From Vandiemenella viatica (taxonomy: Eukaryota > Arthropoda > Insecta > Orthoptera > Morabidae): a stretch of 64,000 bases of DNA. The notes beneath the pieces are model-generated. The model was not told where the DNA came from. It saw nothing but the letters and a program-made list of their open reading frames with translations, and made no database searches. Location of the stretch: positions 47,470,610 to 47,534,609 of the forward strand of contig CM061920.1 of NCBI GenBank assembly GCA_031002005.1. The letters are read 5' to 3'. Position numbers and translations under genes: made by a program. Shown one piece after another: positions 1 to 10,145 of the stretch (its first letter is position 1; every line of letters begins with the position of its first letter).

Positions 1-320
1 CCGGTGGCGATGACACGTGCTGGCCGGGGGGGGGGGGGGTGGTTATGGCGGTTGGATCCGTCACCGTCCTAACGATCGGGCATGTAGGGGGTGGTCATCT
101 AGCAGCACTGTTGCTGTTGCCGCCGGCGAAACCCTTACCGCGCACTCCCAGGATGAGGAAAGGCTCTGTGCGTTGCGGCGTGTGCGCCCTGGTGATGCGA
201 ATCACGCCTAACCAACACGTACAACACTTGTTACACGCAGCTGTTACTAATTACAACGAATCGGCATATTCCAGGACCATCACAACGGCAGCAACGGCGC
301 GCGGCACTAGCTGACAATCT
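1..320. other. CpG-rich start of window, no gene recognised
   Basis: This stretch is much richer in G, C and CpG than the AT-rich DNA that follows and begins with a run of 14 G at 26-39. Short open frames exist in several frames but none resembles a known protein. It could be the edge of a promoter or a transposon end; the sequence does not decide. Confidence 0.3.
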
Positions 321-462
321 CAATGGCAGCGACGGTGTGTGGACCAGCTGTAAGTTGTTGCATGATACCATATCCTAACAAAACTAACAAATCCCTCATA
401 CATCCGAACCTTGTAGCATAGAATCGGTCGCGGTACTGGCAGTATTTTAGCCAGCCGCTCTT

Positions 463-520
463 ATCTACATCTACATATATACTCTGCAATTCACAAAATT
501 GTGGGTGGCACCTGAAACTA
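463..520. repeat. Short dispersed-repeat-like segment
   Basis: The stretch beginning TCTACATCTACATATATACT and followed by a short region with the words GTGGGTGGCAC resembles the beginning of a repeat that I associate with orthopteran-type insect genomes. Only about 60 bp look similar, so the assignment is tentative. A minus-strand open frame (648 to 307) runs through it but has no recognisable domain. Confidence 0.25.
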
Positions 521-882
521 TCGCAGAGGTTTTTTTTTTTCCACAGGGGTAAAACCTTGGCACTTTTTCCCTCTGCCCTGTCTCTTCTTTTAAAGTTTCT
601 GTCTATCTTATCCGATGGACCCATGTAAACGGGTGAACACTGGGACACATGGAATACATCACAATCCCATTCCTGTGACCACCTATAGATTTACTAACTT
701 AATGCAGGTGAGCAGTTGGTAACAGGAAGGCCACCATGCTTGGAGGAGCGGGTTTTGGGAGCTCCCACCCTCCCCCACGCAAAAAAAGAAGTGGGGCCAA
801 CTGTTTTATGCGGGTCGTTATTGCGGTACAACTAAACATGCCGTAATCATGATCTCACTCTAGTGAGTGCTTGTCTTCTCGA

Positions 883-1110
883 GTGAATGTGCTTAATCTG
901 ACAATATTCAATGGAACTGTTGTCCGATGCTTTATTCGCAATTCTGGTATCGACAATGTAAGAGAGAACTTTTCAAGAATATAAGTATTTTGTGATCCTC
1001 AAACTGTGTCAAGTGAACTTATATACTGTAGGCCTACACTTTACGTATATAATACGAACGCGTGGCGACCGCTTTATTTAATTTTAAGGTACCAGAAACC
1101 TACAAAGGTC
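883..1110 (+). repeat. Left copy of a diverged direct repeat
   Basis: The block starting GTGAATGTGCTTAA and including GACAATGTAAGAGA and a later GAGGTACCAG-like word is matched, with many substitutions, by 4536-4760. Here it also contains GTGGCGACCGC, a word found in the LTRs of the two large gypsy elements of this window. The pair may be old LTRs around the DNA into which the hAT at 2408 inserted. The similarity was judged by eye. Confidence 0.3.
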
Positions 1111-1410
1111 ATGAACTTAATTGTTCACAGTTTAGACAAAATGTTGCTAGCCCCCAGCAATAGCTTTTCGTCTGACAAGTAGGATCGCGGACTTGTGATA
1201 TTTTGGATGAAGTGAACAGTATAAATACTAGTAACCTTCTTAAATTAGTAGTAATCTTTGGTTTGTGCTGATGTACACTTTCTTTTACACATATTTACAA
1301 GGATTGTGAAAGAATACTGTGTGCTTGAACTCAAAGTATTGATGACATGCAATCGTAATTTCAAAGTTTCATATAATCAGTGCAGCTCTGGTTCTCCCTG
1401 CACAACATCC

Positions 1411-1506
1411 AACCGGAAGATGGCGGCAGGGTCAGCCGCCGAAAGCTCGTTGTCGCATTTCAACAACATACGGCGGAAAACCCGCGAAGACTACATTTCA
1501 TTTTAA
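1411..1506 (+). promoter_or_regulatory. Possible ETS/YY1-type promoter with a 28-codon ORF
   Basis: CCGGAAG (an ETS-type site) runs directly into AAGATGGCGGC (a YY1-type site overlapping an ATG at 1420). This fused pair is typical of TATA-less housekeeping promoters, where the ATG begins the first exon. The ATG opens a 28-codon frame, MAAGSAAESS to REDYISF, ending at TAA 1504-1506. The segment is CpG-rich while both flanks are strongly AT-rich. I do not recognise the peptide and see no convincing GT donor inside it, so it may be a first exon, a short 5' UTR ORF or the 5' end of a retroposed copy. Confidence 0.3.
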
Positions 1507-2399
1507 GAGTCATAAAAAATGGTAGTAGGAAGAGTTCAATCAAATTCATTAGTCATTGAAAGTACCGGTAATAATTTATCTTTTTTATAAACCTTTCAGC
1601 CACATTCTATTTAGCAGCGTAAAATAAAATTATGATCAAAATAAGACCTGCCACTTAGGGTCTAGAAAAGTATAAAATTTGCATGTGGAGACATTGTATG
1701 AGAATCATCTCTTCTTAAGATAACAACCGTAATTTTCAAGCTACAGTAATGATTTATAGCTCAACGTATTCAGCATAAAAAGATCTGCAACACATGAAAA
1801 AAATTAGAGTCAATAGCTAAACGACAAGTAGGTTTTTTAGACAAGAAAATAAAAATTTGTGGATTGCACAATATTGAAAATATGCCGAATTACACTAACG
1901 GCAGCAAGTCGTTTCAGATAAGAGATAAATTTTTACTGTTACTGTTCACGAATAGCTACCTTGTTTCCCAGTTCCAGCAGCATTTAGGACTTAAAAGCGA
2001 ATTTAAAAAATTCAGTCAAGATGGCGTTGTGACGTCACACAATGCAGGATACCTATAATAAAAGAAACTATGGAAAGATAATGTTTTCAGGGATAAATTA
2101 AAATACCATTGGAAAGTAGAATTTTTATGAATAAGATTCAAGTTTATTTAAGCTCAATTCAAGTTGTAGTTCCTGAAAATTTAAATATTAAAATTTGGTA
2201 AATATGACGCAATAGCATTAACGTTTGATTTTCAGTATGAATTACAGTAAGGACAGTTTTGTAACATACTTCAAAAGGTCAAAAGTTGGGGGATTTTTTT
2301 ATAGTTTGTTTTAATTCCAAAAGTTGCCCAATGAGATTAAGAATTTTTCGGATAAGAGTAAAGTGCAAGGGGGAATTTTGATTCCCGAAACTATCACAG
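1507..2399. other. AT-rich intergenic DNA
   Basis: No coding frame, RNA or repeat structure is recognised here. It runs up to the hAT target-site duplication. Confidence 0.5.
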
Positions 2400-3170
2400 T
2401 TAGGGGGCATGGGTGCAAACTTAGGGGTTTTCACCCTAAATTTAGGGGGTTTACACGCGTGATGGGATTTTTTTAGGGGCTTTATAATTTTAGGGGTATT
2501 TTTTTTAGATACTTTATGATTTCTTGTATTTATTTGTTGAATATTTAAATAGCGACAACAAGTCCTCGTTAGGACTTCTCTATGACTGAATAGATTTTTC
2601 TGATCACAGAATAAAATATTTGTTTCTGATACATATTTGTTTTGTTTTGAAACAAAGCATAGACTCAGTGTTTAATGTTTACCAGAGACATATAATTGTT
2701 TCGGTTCCCTATGGAAAGACTTTGGTTATTGCGGCGACAAACAAACGCAACAATGTAGCCGTTATTATTTATTTCTGGTTGAATTAACATTGCTTTTGTT
2801 TGTATGCTGTAGTTTGTCGACAAACAATTTGATACTCATCATTGAATGCTAACAGAGATACTCAAAAAAATTCAATTACTCAGCGGAACCCGATGGCTCT
2901 CCCGCTTTCAAGCAATTAACACAATATTAGAGCAGTGGGACGAACTAAAGTTGCTCTTTTCAATTGCCAAGACTGAAGACAAATGTTACATGGCATAACA
3001 GATTCACGATATCATGAGGAAACTACCATTCACTTTTTTTATTTTTCTGAAAAAAAAATTGAAAAGCGTGGCCAATTATATATACTTTTTCAAAGTGACG
3101 ATGTTGAACCCACTAAATTATTTGAAGATTTATTTTTATTGTACAAAAACGTCTTGTTGTACCTTAACAA

Positions 3171-3895
3171 TTGGAGAAATTACTGGTGGAATTCAATTTC
3201 CAGGAACATATAATGCATACAGCATCAATGTATTTCAGCTATGATTTTCAAAACATATCACAAGAACTTGAAGCAAATGACTTATTAGATGTCAGAGAAA
3301 GATGTAAGAACTATTTATGTTGTCTAGTAGAACAAATCAAAAAACGGCTTCCAAACAATTTAAGAATATTGAAAATGTTTGCTGATTTGCACCCAAAGGT
3401 TGCTACATCTCAAGTCAAACCTGACACAAAACCAATAATAAATTTAATTCAGCGGACTCATATTTATGGCAACAAAAATGACATTGAGTTCGAGTGGTAC
3501 CAATTGAGTAATAAAACATGGTCTAATACTCCACTTCGGCTGATATTTATGCAGAAGTCTACGATAATTGTGATACAGCTGGCTGTAAACGTTTTCGAAA
3601 CGTCTCAGAATTTGGCCTACCATTAATTACAGTTCCAATTTCGAACGCGAGTGTTGAACGAACCTTTTCAATCGATAGTATTGTTAAAAATAAGTTGCGT
3701 AATGCGTTAGCTATTGATATGCTACAAAGTGTGGTGATGGTCCGATTTACATTGCAAATAAATGGTGGATCTTGCATAACATTTAATCCTTCAACTAAAA
3801 TGTTAAGTTTGTTTAATGTCAAAATGTATAATTTCAAAAACCTCGTACAATCAGAACAAAACGACGTGGTGTTCGAAATACTGAATAATTTATAA
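3171..3895 (+). pseudogene. hAT transposase C-terminal fragment
   Basis: The frame from 3171 to 3626 ends in a region rich in basic and hydrophobic residues (ERCKNYLCCLVEQIKKRLP). A frameshift near 3626 then leads into VPISNASVERTFS, the signature of the hAT dimerisation domain near the enzyme's C terminus, followed by KNKLRNALAIDML. In active hAT enzymes this domain mediates oligomer formation and contains the last acidic catalytic residue region. The upstream BED zinc finger and first two catalytic Asp blocks are not visible. The last coding exon is partly duplicated just downstream (see 3768-4025). This is a dead copy. Confidence 0.75.
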
Positions 3896-4025
3896 ATAAA
3901 AAAGATCTTGCATAACATTTAATCCTTCTACTAAAATGTTAAGTCTAAATGTATGATCTCAAAAACTCTGTACAATCAGAACAAAACGAAATGGTGTTAG
4001 AAATATTCGATATTTTATAATTAAA
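3768..4025 (+). repeat. Tandem duplication of hAT transposase 3' end
   Basis: Two direct units of about 136 bp (3768-3903 and 3904 to about 4025) both begin GATCTTGCATAACATTTAAT and end in the same coding tail before the stop. The second unit is slightly shorter and diverged. It lies wholly within the hAT element. Confidence 0.7.
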
Positions 4026-4152
4026 AATATTACTAATCAAATTATAGTATTTATTTATTTAGGGGGTTTTCCCCTTTATTTTGGTGATTTTAGGGGTTTT
4101 GACGTAAGCTTTAGGGGTAAAAAAATATTGAGTTGGCAACCCTGTTAGGGGG

Positions 4153-4535
4153 AATGTCTTCCGAAGGTGTAATAAGATTTAAACATCAACAACATGTTAA
4201 AATTTCAAAGCGACCAGTGTAAAAATGAGGGTTTCGTTTGTTAGTCCACTGTGACGTTAAGACACTCAGAATTAATATAACGAGGTCCAGAGCATATTTC
4301 GGCTGTCAAGTGGATGATTAGAATGTGCGAGTCATGAGGCAACGCAATGTAGGAAAAAATTCAGTAATTCATTGATTGATAGATGACGGCAAACACATAT
4401 TACTACCGGTTACATTAATATCTAGGAATGACCGACAAAATACAATAAGAGAGGCTTGTGCTAGTAACAGCTTTCTTTGAGATGAACTTATAAAATTTTT
4501 ACCAAAATAGGGGATTCAAAGGAGGTTAACTTCAT
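4153..4535. other. AT-rich DNA, nothing recognised
   Basis: No gene or repeat structure is seen between the hAT and the right copy of the diverged direct repeat. Confidence 0.4.
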
Positions 4536-4760
4536 GTGAATGTGCTTAACCTGCAATCTTATTATTTTGGAAAAGAAGTTCGATGTATGATTACAGATTT
4601 CTCTAGTACAAACAATGTAAAGAAACTTTATTTAAAATATATCATCTATCAACACTCAAGAAGCCTATAGTGTTATTTTATTCAAATAACTTTTTCTGTT
4701 GGTGTAGAACCAATACTTTGGCAGCCATTTTTATTTATGAGGTACCAGGTATGGCCTTGG
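4536..4760 (+). repeat. Right copy of a diverged direct repeat
   Basis: Matches 883-1110 in the same order: GTGAATGTGCTTAA, then an ACAATGTAAAGAAACT word, then GAGGTACCAG. The spacing is similar. Possible ancient LTR pair; identity is low. Confidence 0.3.
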
Positions 4761-4994
4761 TTCGAACGAAGTGTGTAATAGAACCCCCAACCACCATCAA
4801 GTTCGACAAGGGATTCAATAGTTCCATTAGCTCACCATAGATCACATGCTGGTACCGAAGTACAGTTTGGAATACCGGTAATAAAGCTTTTTACATCAGT
4901 AAACTAAATATTTTAAAATTATATACAGTACCTGTTATCTGTTGTGGCAGTATTAAAAACATATAAGTGACCAGGACATAGGTAGCAACTATGA

Positions 4995-5232
4995 TTTTTT
5001 TTTTATCTGCTTTACGTCTCTTAACAGCGATGTCTTTAGAGACGGGAAAGGATATGGGCAAGGAATGGGAAGGAATTCGGCCATGGCCTTTTGAAGGAAG
5101 CATCCCGGCATTTGCCTGGAGTGATTTGGGAAACCATGGAAAACCCAAATCTGGATGCCCGGATGGGGATTCGAACCGCCGTCCTCCCCAATGCAAGGCG
5201 AGAACGCTAACTGTTACACCGCCCCGCTCGGT
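4995..5232 (-). mobile_element. tRNA-derived SINE, copy 1
   Basis: On the minus strand this has a tRNA-like head with the A-box-like GTGTAACAGTTAGCG and a B-box-like GGTTCGAATCC, then a unique body and a short A tail (poly-T on the plus strand near 4995). It is flanked by the direct repeat ACTATGA at 4988-4994 and 5233-5239. Same family as 9030-9292, 42300-42563 and 59108-59343. Such elements are transcribed by RNA polymerase III and mobilised by the enzymes of a partner LINE. Confidence 0.85.
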
Positions 5233-5469
5233 ACTATGAAATTAATAGATTCAGTACCACTAAACGGTTACAGCTTATGTTGAATGTTGCAAGGAAATCC
5301 CCCCCCCCTTTTCACACCATTCATCTTCATAACATGACACACGGTGAGCAATTTCAACCACTGTAGGTCCCACAGTGTCACAACTACAACATGCAACCAC
5401 CATAGTGTATGGTGGGACGCTCAAGGTTACTACTACACACAAAAACAAGTGGACTGCAGCCTAAAATAT

Positions 5470-6345
5470 GGGGGCACACATGTCTATGTATATATCTATT
5501 GGTAATTTATTCAGATCCATAACCCACAAAAGAAAATATTCCCACTCCCTTATGCATTTAACCATTAGTTTTTTAATCTGTGTACCTAATGAGTTGATTC
5601 TTCTTAGCATTTATCTTCATTCTGTGTTGACCTATCCAGTTAGATATTCTATCCAGGTTAACCTGCAACTGTTCACTGTCTTCTCCCATTTTGATCCCAT
5701 TATATAGCATTATATCATCTGCAAACAACCTAAATCCTGACTATAAATCATCAACATAATCATTCATTAGAATAATGAATAGCTGTGGTCCCAATACACT
5801 ACCCTGTGGCACTTCAACAATCACTGCATTTTTGAATTCTTCCTCCCAGCAAAGTCGCTTTTTATTTCAGACCAATAGTTTTATTAAAATTATTAAAACC
5901 ATTTTATAGCTCTCTGCAAAATTCCTTAAAAAGCTGTAATGCCACACTATCAACTTGGCTTCCCTTGTTCAATTCACATGAATTTCTTGCATATAGCCCA
6001 CTATCTGAGATTCGCATGATTATCCTTGCCTAAAGCCTTGTTGTCGATCTGCATACCAGTTTCTTTCCTCACAGACATTCTGATATAGTTGCATATCAAT
6101 TTCTCCATCATTTTGCAAGTCACTGATGCCAAACAAATTGACCTGCAATCCATGTTGTTGATTTTCAAACCAGTTTTTGTTTCTTCACAGACATTTCTGA
6201 TATAGTTGTATGCAATCTCTCCATCTCTTTACCAGCATTTTCATCCCTGTTTTTTTACCACTCCTTTATCAATTGGTACTACTCTTTTCCAGTCCTCTGG
6301 TGAGTAGCCAGACTCCAGACTCATTTAAATAAAATGTCAAGGAAT
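5470..6345 (-). pseudogene. CR1-group reverse transcriptase fragment
   Basis: The minus strand encodes pieces of an RT domain. Its N-terminal part has blocks like PEDWKRVVPI and an ICLAS motif. Then comes SVLGPQLFIILM and the catalytic FADDIMLY block, in which the Asp pair coordinates the metal ions, and then the thumb start MKINAKKNQLIRYT. The frame is broken in several places. A local direct duplication (6045-6110 and 6160-6224) disturbs the N-terminal part. It matches the RT at 25758-26543 and 53870-55220. Confidence 0.75.
6045..6224 (-). repeat. Local direct duplication in RT coding DNA
   Basis: Two units about 65 bp long, offset by 115 bp, both contain an ACCAGTTT word, then CACAGACATT and GATATAGTTG, and end in CTCCATC. 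They lie in the N-terminal RT region of the decayed CR1-group copy. The second unit is diverged, so the duplication is old. Confidence 0.55.
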
Positions 6346-6349
6346 AGTA

Positions 6350-7380
6350 TAACATGATATCACACTATCTTTGATACATCTTATGTATAAAAATAAATGG
6401 AGTATAACATGTGTCTTCATATGTGATTTTGAAGTTCGATACTGCCTGATGTATTTTCAACAGTGTAATCTAATACTGTTGCTTAACCGTTGTGTTTCGG
6501 TGCGACTTATAACTGATGATTTATGAACTGATTATACCTATTAAATAATTCAGTCCTTTTGTTTCAAACCGTTTTAGTTTATTGTATATAATTGTAATCC
6601 TATAGGAACTACATTGAAACTGGGTAATCTCCGAAATTGCAAAGTACAATTGGCAATGATAATTCCAAGCAACTGATCTATGCATCTACGCATCTCTTGA
6701 GATACTTTTCCATAGCAATCTATACTGTCTTACGTTTCTCTAAGAATAAATATTATCAATTTTCGTCCACACTCAAGGAGCAAAATATCATGTCCTTTAA
6801 TAAATATTTTTGTTATGTCACAATACCATTGTTAACTTAATCTAACTTTCAGAATATATTTCAAATTTGTAACATCAGCGACTTTCTTTCATTTAAGTAT
6901 GGTCTGTTATGTATTAGAGGATAAAATTAATAGCTTATCGACTGTTTAAAAAACTCTAGCGTTTTTGAGAATAGGTATCAGACAGTAACATAGGCATCAC
7001 AATCTTGTTAATGAGAATGTTGAATAACTCCAATGCACATTTTATGATGACAAAGTTTAACTTTGTGTTCTAACATCTTATTCGTTGGATAGTTGATTGT
7101 GATTACCACGTGTCCATTTTTCACAATTTACTTCTGCAGGATGTATTATACATTTCACTTCCTGTTTCATAGCATTGATTTCTTCATTGAGGAGTCTAAT
7201 GATTTCAACTTCACTCATTGTCCTTAAGCTGCTGAATTGTGTGTTCAGTCTCATATGGTTTAATGTCTGCACTGCCAGTCTCCAATTTTGCCTCATTTGA
7301 TTTAGACCACATTGTCACTGTATTAAGATTTTTTGTCTTAATTTCACATACACTTATCTTTATTTTTTGTTTTGGAATAA
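6350..7380. other. Unassigned DNA inside CR1 copy 1
   Basis: About 1 kb replaces the RT/endonuclease linker found in the better copy. It contains two overlapping minus-strand frames (7296 to 7078 and 7501 to 7211) without a recognisable domain. It may be another insertion or an old rearrangement. No terminal repeats were seen. Confidence 0.35.
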
Positions 7381-8560
7381 ACATTTCCTCCCCCTTTTCT
7401 ATTACATCTTTGAACCCTCCCCTCTTCACCTCTACTGGGTGGCTAGCTAAATAGAAGTCAAATATTAAAAAACTATCATTCAAAAGGAGTTTTTTTTTCA
7501 TTACGGTAAATTTTTTTGACTTTATTTAACAAAACAAGTTTAAAGTACAAATAAAAATGCCAGGGAAGGGGGTGGGAAGTTTTAAAATGCTTCCCAGGGC
7601 TTGAGAATCCCAGCACCATCCCTGCATGTATCACCCTTATATTTGCTGAACTTTCTCTGGAAATATCTCTTCAGTTCTAAAATTTGTGTCTTTTATAAAT
7701 GTACATAATGTGGTACATTTATAATGGCTACTGGTTTACTGAATCCCCTATTATCCATCAGAGCTTCATTGTCATCATTAATTGCTTCATTTACTTGACA
7801 CTCCACCAGATTTACATCAGGTTTGATTAGGAAGATAACCAATGTGTTTGATCCCCTTACGTTCTGCTCTGCCACTTGTGTACAGCTTACTTGCCATACT
7901 AAGGTATTTGTAAATCTCTATTCCCTTGTGTTATCAATCTTATTTCCAACCTAGTTGACACATAGTAAATTTAAATCCCCATCAATAGTGACCGTTCTAT
8001 GCTCACCTCTGAATTGTGAATATGAATTTAGTTTTCCCCCAAAGGCCTCAGCTTAATCATTTATTCTTCCACTACAGTAAGTAACCAAACCCCTGATTTT
8101 TTCTTTTTTATCACCCGAGAAATCTTCCACTAGTAACTCATGGGCATGATCGATGAACACCAGAGTCCTGTAATCTCTGCTAACCAATATGTATACCACT
8201 CCACTAATTTCTCCTCTATCTGTGCGGTATTTTCTGCAAGCATCAAGGAAAACCTCAGCATGCCTTCTTTTAACTAAGACCTATAATTACTTGTGGTTCA
8301 TATATCTTTATTAAGTTTGCAAATTCTATTACTTTCTTCATTCCACTTCTATAGTTCACCTTCTAATGCTCCTATTACTGTCTTTGTGATATTTTCAGCA
8401 TTAACCCTCGTCTTTCCAGTTGCACATTTGGCTGTTATTATTTCAGCAGCTTCATCTATTTCTACAACATTAGTGCTTCCTCCTGTCATGCATTTACAAT
8501 CAGTATCCCCTTATCATTTATTTGTATCCTCTCACCAGCAGTCCCTAACTTAGAAAGGGC
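7380..8560 (-). pseudogene. CR1-group endonuclease remnant
   Basis: The minus strand encodes a broken apurinic-like endonuclease domain, which nicks target DNA to prime reverse transcription. Recognisable blocks are DGDLNLL (equivalent to the GDFN motif) and, near the end, IFLIKPDVNLVECQV followed by a decayed counterpart of the SDHE catalytic block (here NDDNEAL). The intact form, GISDHETVLMD, is readable in the copy at 55743-56051. Stops and frame changes are frequent. Confidence 0.65.
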
Positions 8561-10145
8561 ACAGGTCTGGTCCCATCGTAACTGGAAGTTGCTCCCTTAC
8601 ATATCTAGTTAACAACTCATAAAGTACTCCCTTCTATTTAGGTATAAGCCATACCTAGTGAAATTTCACCTACCAATTGTGTCCATAGGCACAACCCCCA
8701 AGACAGAACTAATCCCTTTCCTAAGTAGCATCTCTGTTTCCACTTTTACCCACCTGACAGGGTGGTTCAACTGTAGCCAATCATGTGGATGTAAGACCTG
8801 CGTGAGTTCCATCCTGCTATGCTGTGCCTCCTTCATATCCGTCCCCAGGTCACTCTCTATACTATAACTTGTGTTCCTATCAAAACTATTGCTTGTACCT
8901 CCCATTATCACTATACTGTCCTTCTTAGTGAAATCCCTACAGAATGATCTTATATCCTCTATTACTTGCTCTAATGTTTCACTAGTTTAGAAAGAACTAG
9001 TGACCTGGTAGCTTGTTTCTAACTGATCCCACCAAGCGGGGTGGTGTAACGGTTAGCGTTCTCGCCTCGCATTCGGGAGGACGGCGGTTCGATTCCACGT
9101 TCGGGCATCCAGATTTGGGTTTTCCATGGTTTCCCCAAATCACTCCAGGCAAATGCCGGGATGCTTCCTTCAAAAGGCCATGGCCGAATTCCTTCCCATT
9201 CCTTGCCCCCATCCTTGCCCCCCATCCTTTCCCGTCTCTAAAGACCTCGATGTTAAAAAGAGACTTAAAGCAGTTACAAAAAAAAAAAAAAATCTAACTG
9301 ATCCTGCAGTATAGGGACTACACCTCTCCATGACAACCTGTTTCTTCTTATTTTTTTTTTTTATGTTTCATAACTTTCAAACTTTTGAAATGACTGTCCG
9401 ATTGCTGAATCAACAGTATTTGTGAACTATTTTGTGGATTTTGATATCAGAATATATTTATGGTGAAAGTTTAAAAGTGATTTTATCTCCATAGTTTAAA
9501 CTGAACCCTTTTCTCTCAGAAGGTTAAAATAGTCGAGAGTGGTGACCATGTTAATTTGCAGTTGATTTTATTTCCAAGGTGTATTCACGGTCTAAAATTT
9601 TTGAACAGTTGGAACTTTGTTTTTATCTTAGACAAGATCAAGTTGATGTCCAAGTTGCTAGTTAAGGAGATCTAGGCTTACTGTACCCAGAGTATAGCGT
9701 AGACCCTTACACATGCTTCTATTCACAAAGGCCTGCTGTACCTTTCCGACTCATGCATCTATATGAGGCTCTTTTCCATCTGACTCTAGTAACAGGTCAA
9801 ATCTATTTCTCCTCAAAATATCGGAAATATCAGGCAACTTCTTTCTGCTTATCTTATTTCTCCTATGACGTGTTGCCAGCATCCAACCTACTGTATCAAC
9901 CCCCCAATAATTCCACCATCTACCCTTTCTGCTTCTACAGGCCAAGCCTGAAGGGCCTGAATCGTTTCGCCCACCTTCCTCACCCTTTTATTTTGCTCTG
10001 AAATTTTCCTATTCTGGTCTGTAACCTTCCTTTCTGTTCAGAATGTTTCCTATATCTAAAATAGAGTGGACAGTACCACTGAAGAGTCTCATATATTTCC
10101 CTTGTCCCCCTTGCCATACATTCCCAGTGAAATCATTTCTTATAC
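8560..10145 (-). pseudogene. CR1-group ORF1 remnant split by a SINE
   Basis: Minus-strand frames 9945 to 9751 (with LPDISDILRRNRFDLLLES) and 8911 to 8666 (with SFDRNTSYSIESDL) match ORF1 of the copy at 56794-57660, where the same words read KKNRFDLLPES and SIDRNTSYSIESDL. The second piece belongs to an SGNH-hydrolase-like domain, a known component of ORF1 proteins in CR1-group elements. The 9030-9292 SINE and its duplication lie between the two pieces. Confidence 0.65.
9030..9292 (+). mobile_element. tRNA-derived SINE, copy 2 (best preserved)
   Basis: A 263 bp element with a perfect 12 bp target duplication, TCTAACTGATCC, at 9018-9029 and 9293-9304. The A-box-like GGTGTAACGGTTAGCG lies near 9042 and the consensus B box GGTTCGATTCC at 9086-9096. 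The body follows, then a 16 or so nucleotide A tail. The perfect duplication and good boxes make this the youngest-looking copy of the family. Confidence 0.9.

Larger units (their letters stand above)
2408..4144 (+). mobile_element. hAT-superfamily DNA transposon, degenerate
   Basis: The 1,737 bp element is bounded by a perfect 8 bp direct repeat, TTAGGGGG, at 2400-2407 and 4145-4152, the size that hAT transposases make. Its ends are imperfect inverted repeats: the left begins CATGGGTGCAAACT, and the right end read on the minus strand begins CAGGGTTGCCAACT. Both subterminal regions carry several TTTAGGGG or AGGGGTTTT words in clusters, likely transposase-binding subterminal repeats. Inside is the C-terminal part of a hAT transposase (3171-3895). 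The N-terminal half of the enzyme is missing or unrecognisable, so the copy cannot be autonomous. Confidence 0.85.
5463..10145 (-). mobile_element. CR1-group non-LTR retrotransposon, copy 1 (decayed)
   Basis: Read from about 10145 down to 5463, it has the order ORF1 (SGNH-like), endonuclease, reverse transcriptase, collinear with the better copy at 53858-58640. The collinear map breaks between about 7380 and 6350, where roughly 535 bp of linker and early RT in the other copy is replaced by about 1 kb of unrelated DNA. A SINE with its own target duplication sits in ORF1. Every domain holds stops and frameshifts. The 5' UTR may extend to about 11.2 kb, where weak similarity to the other copy's 5' region continues. 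Confidence 0.75.

Noticed and set aside
307..648. 113-codon minus-strand frame
   Set aside because: No domain or motif is recognised and the frame crosses a repeat-like segment.
9042..9096. A possible genuine tRNA gene
   Set aside because: A and B boxes are present, but the sequence cannot form a standard cloverleaf with a matching acceptor stem, and an A-tailed body with a target duplication follows. It is a SINE head.
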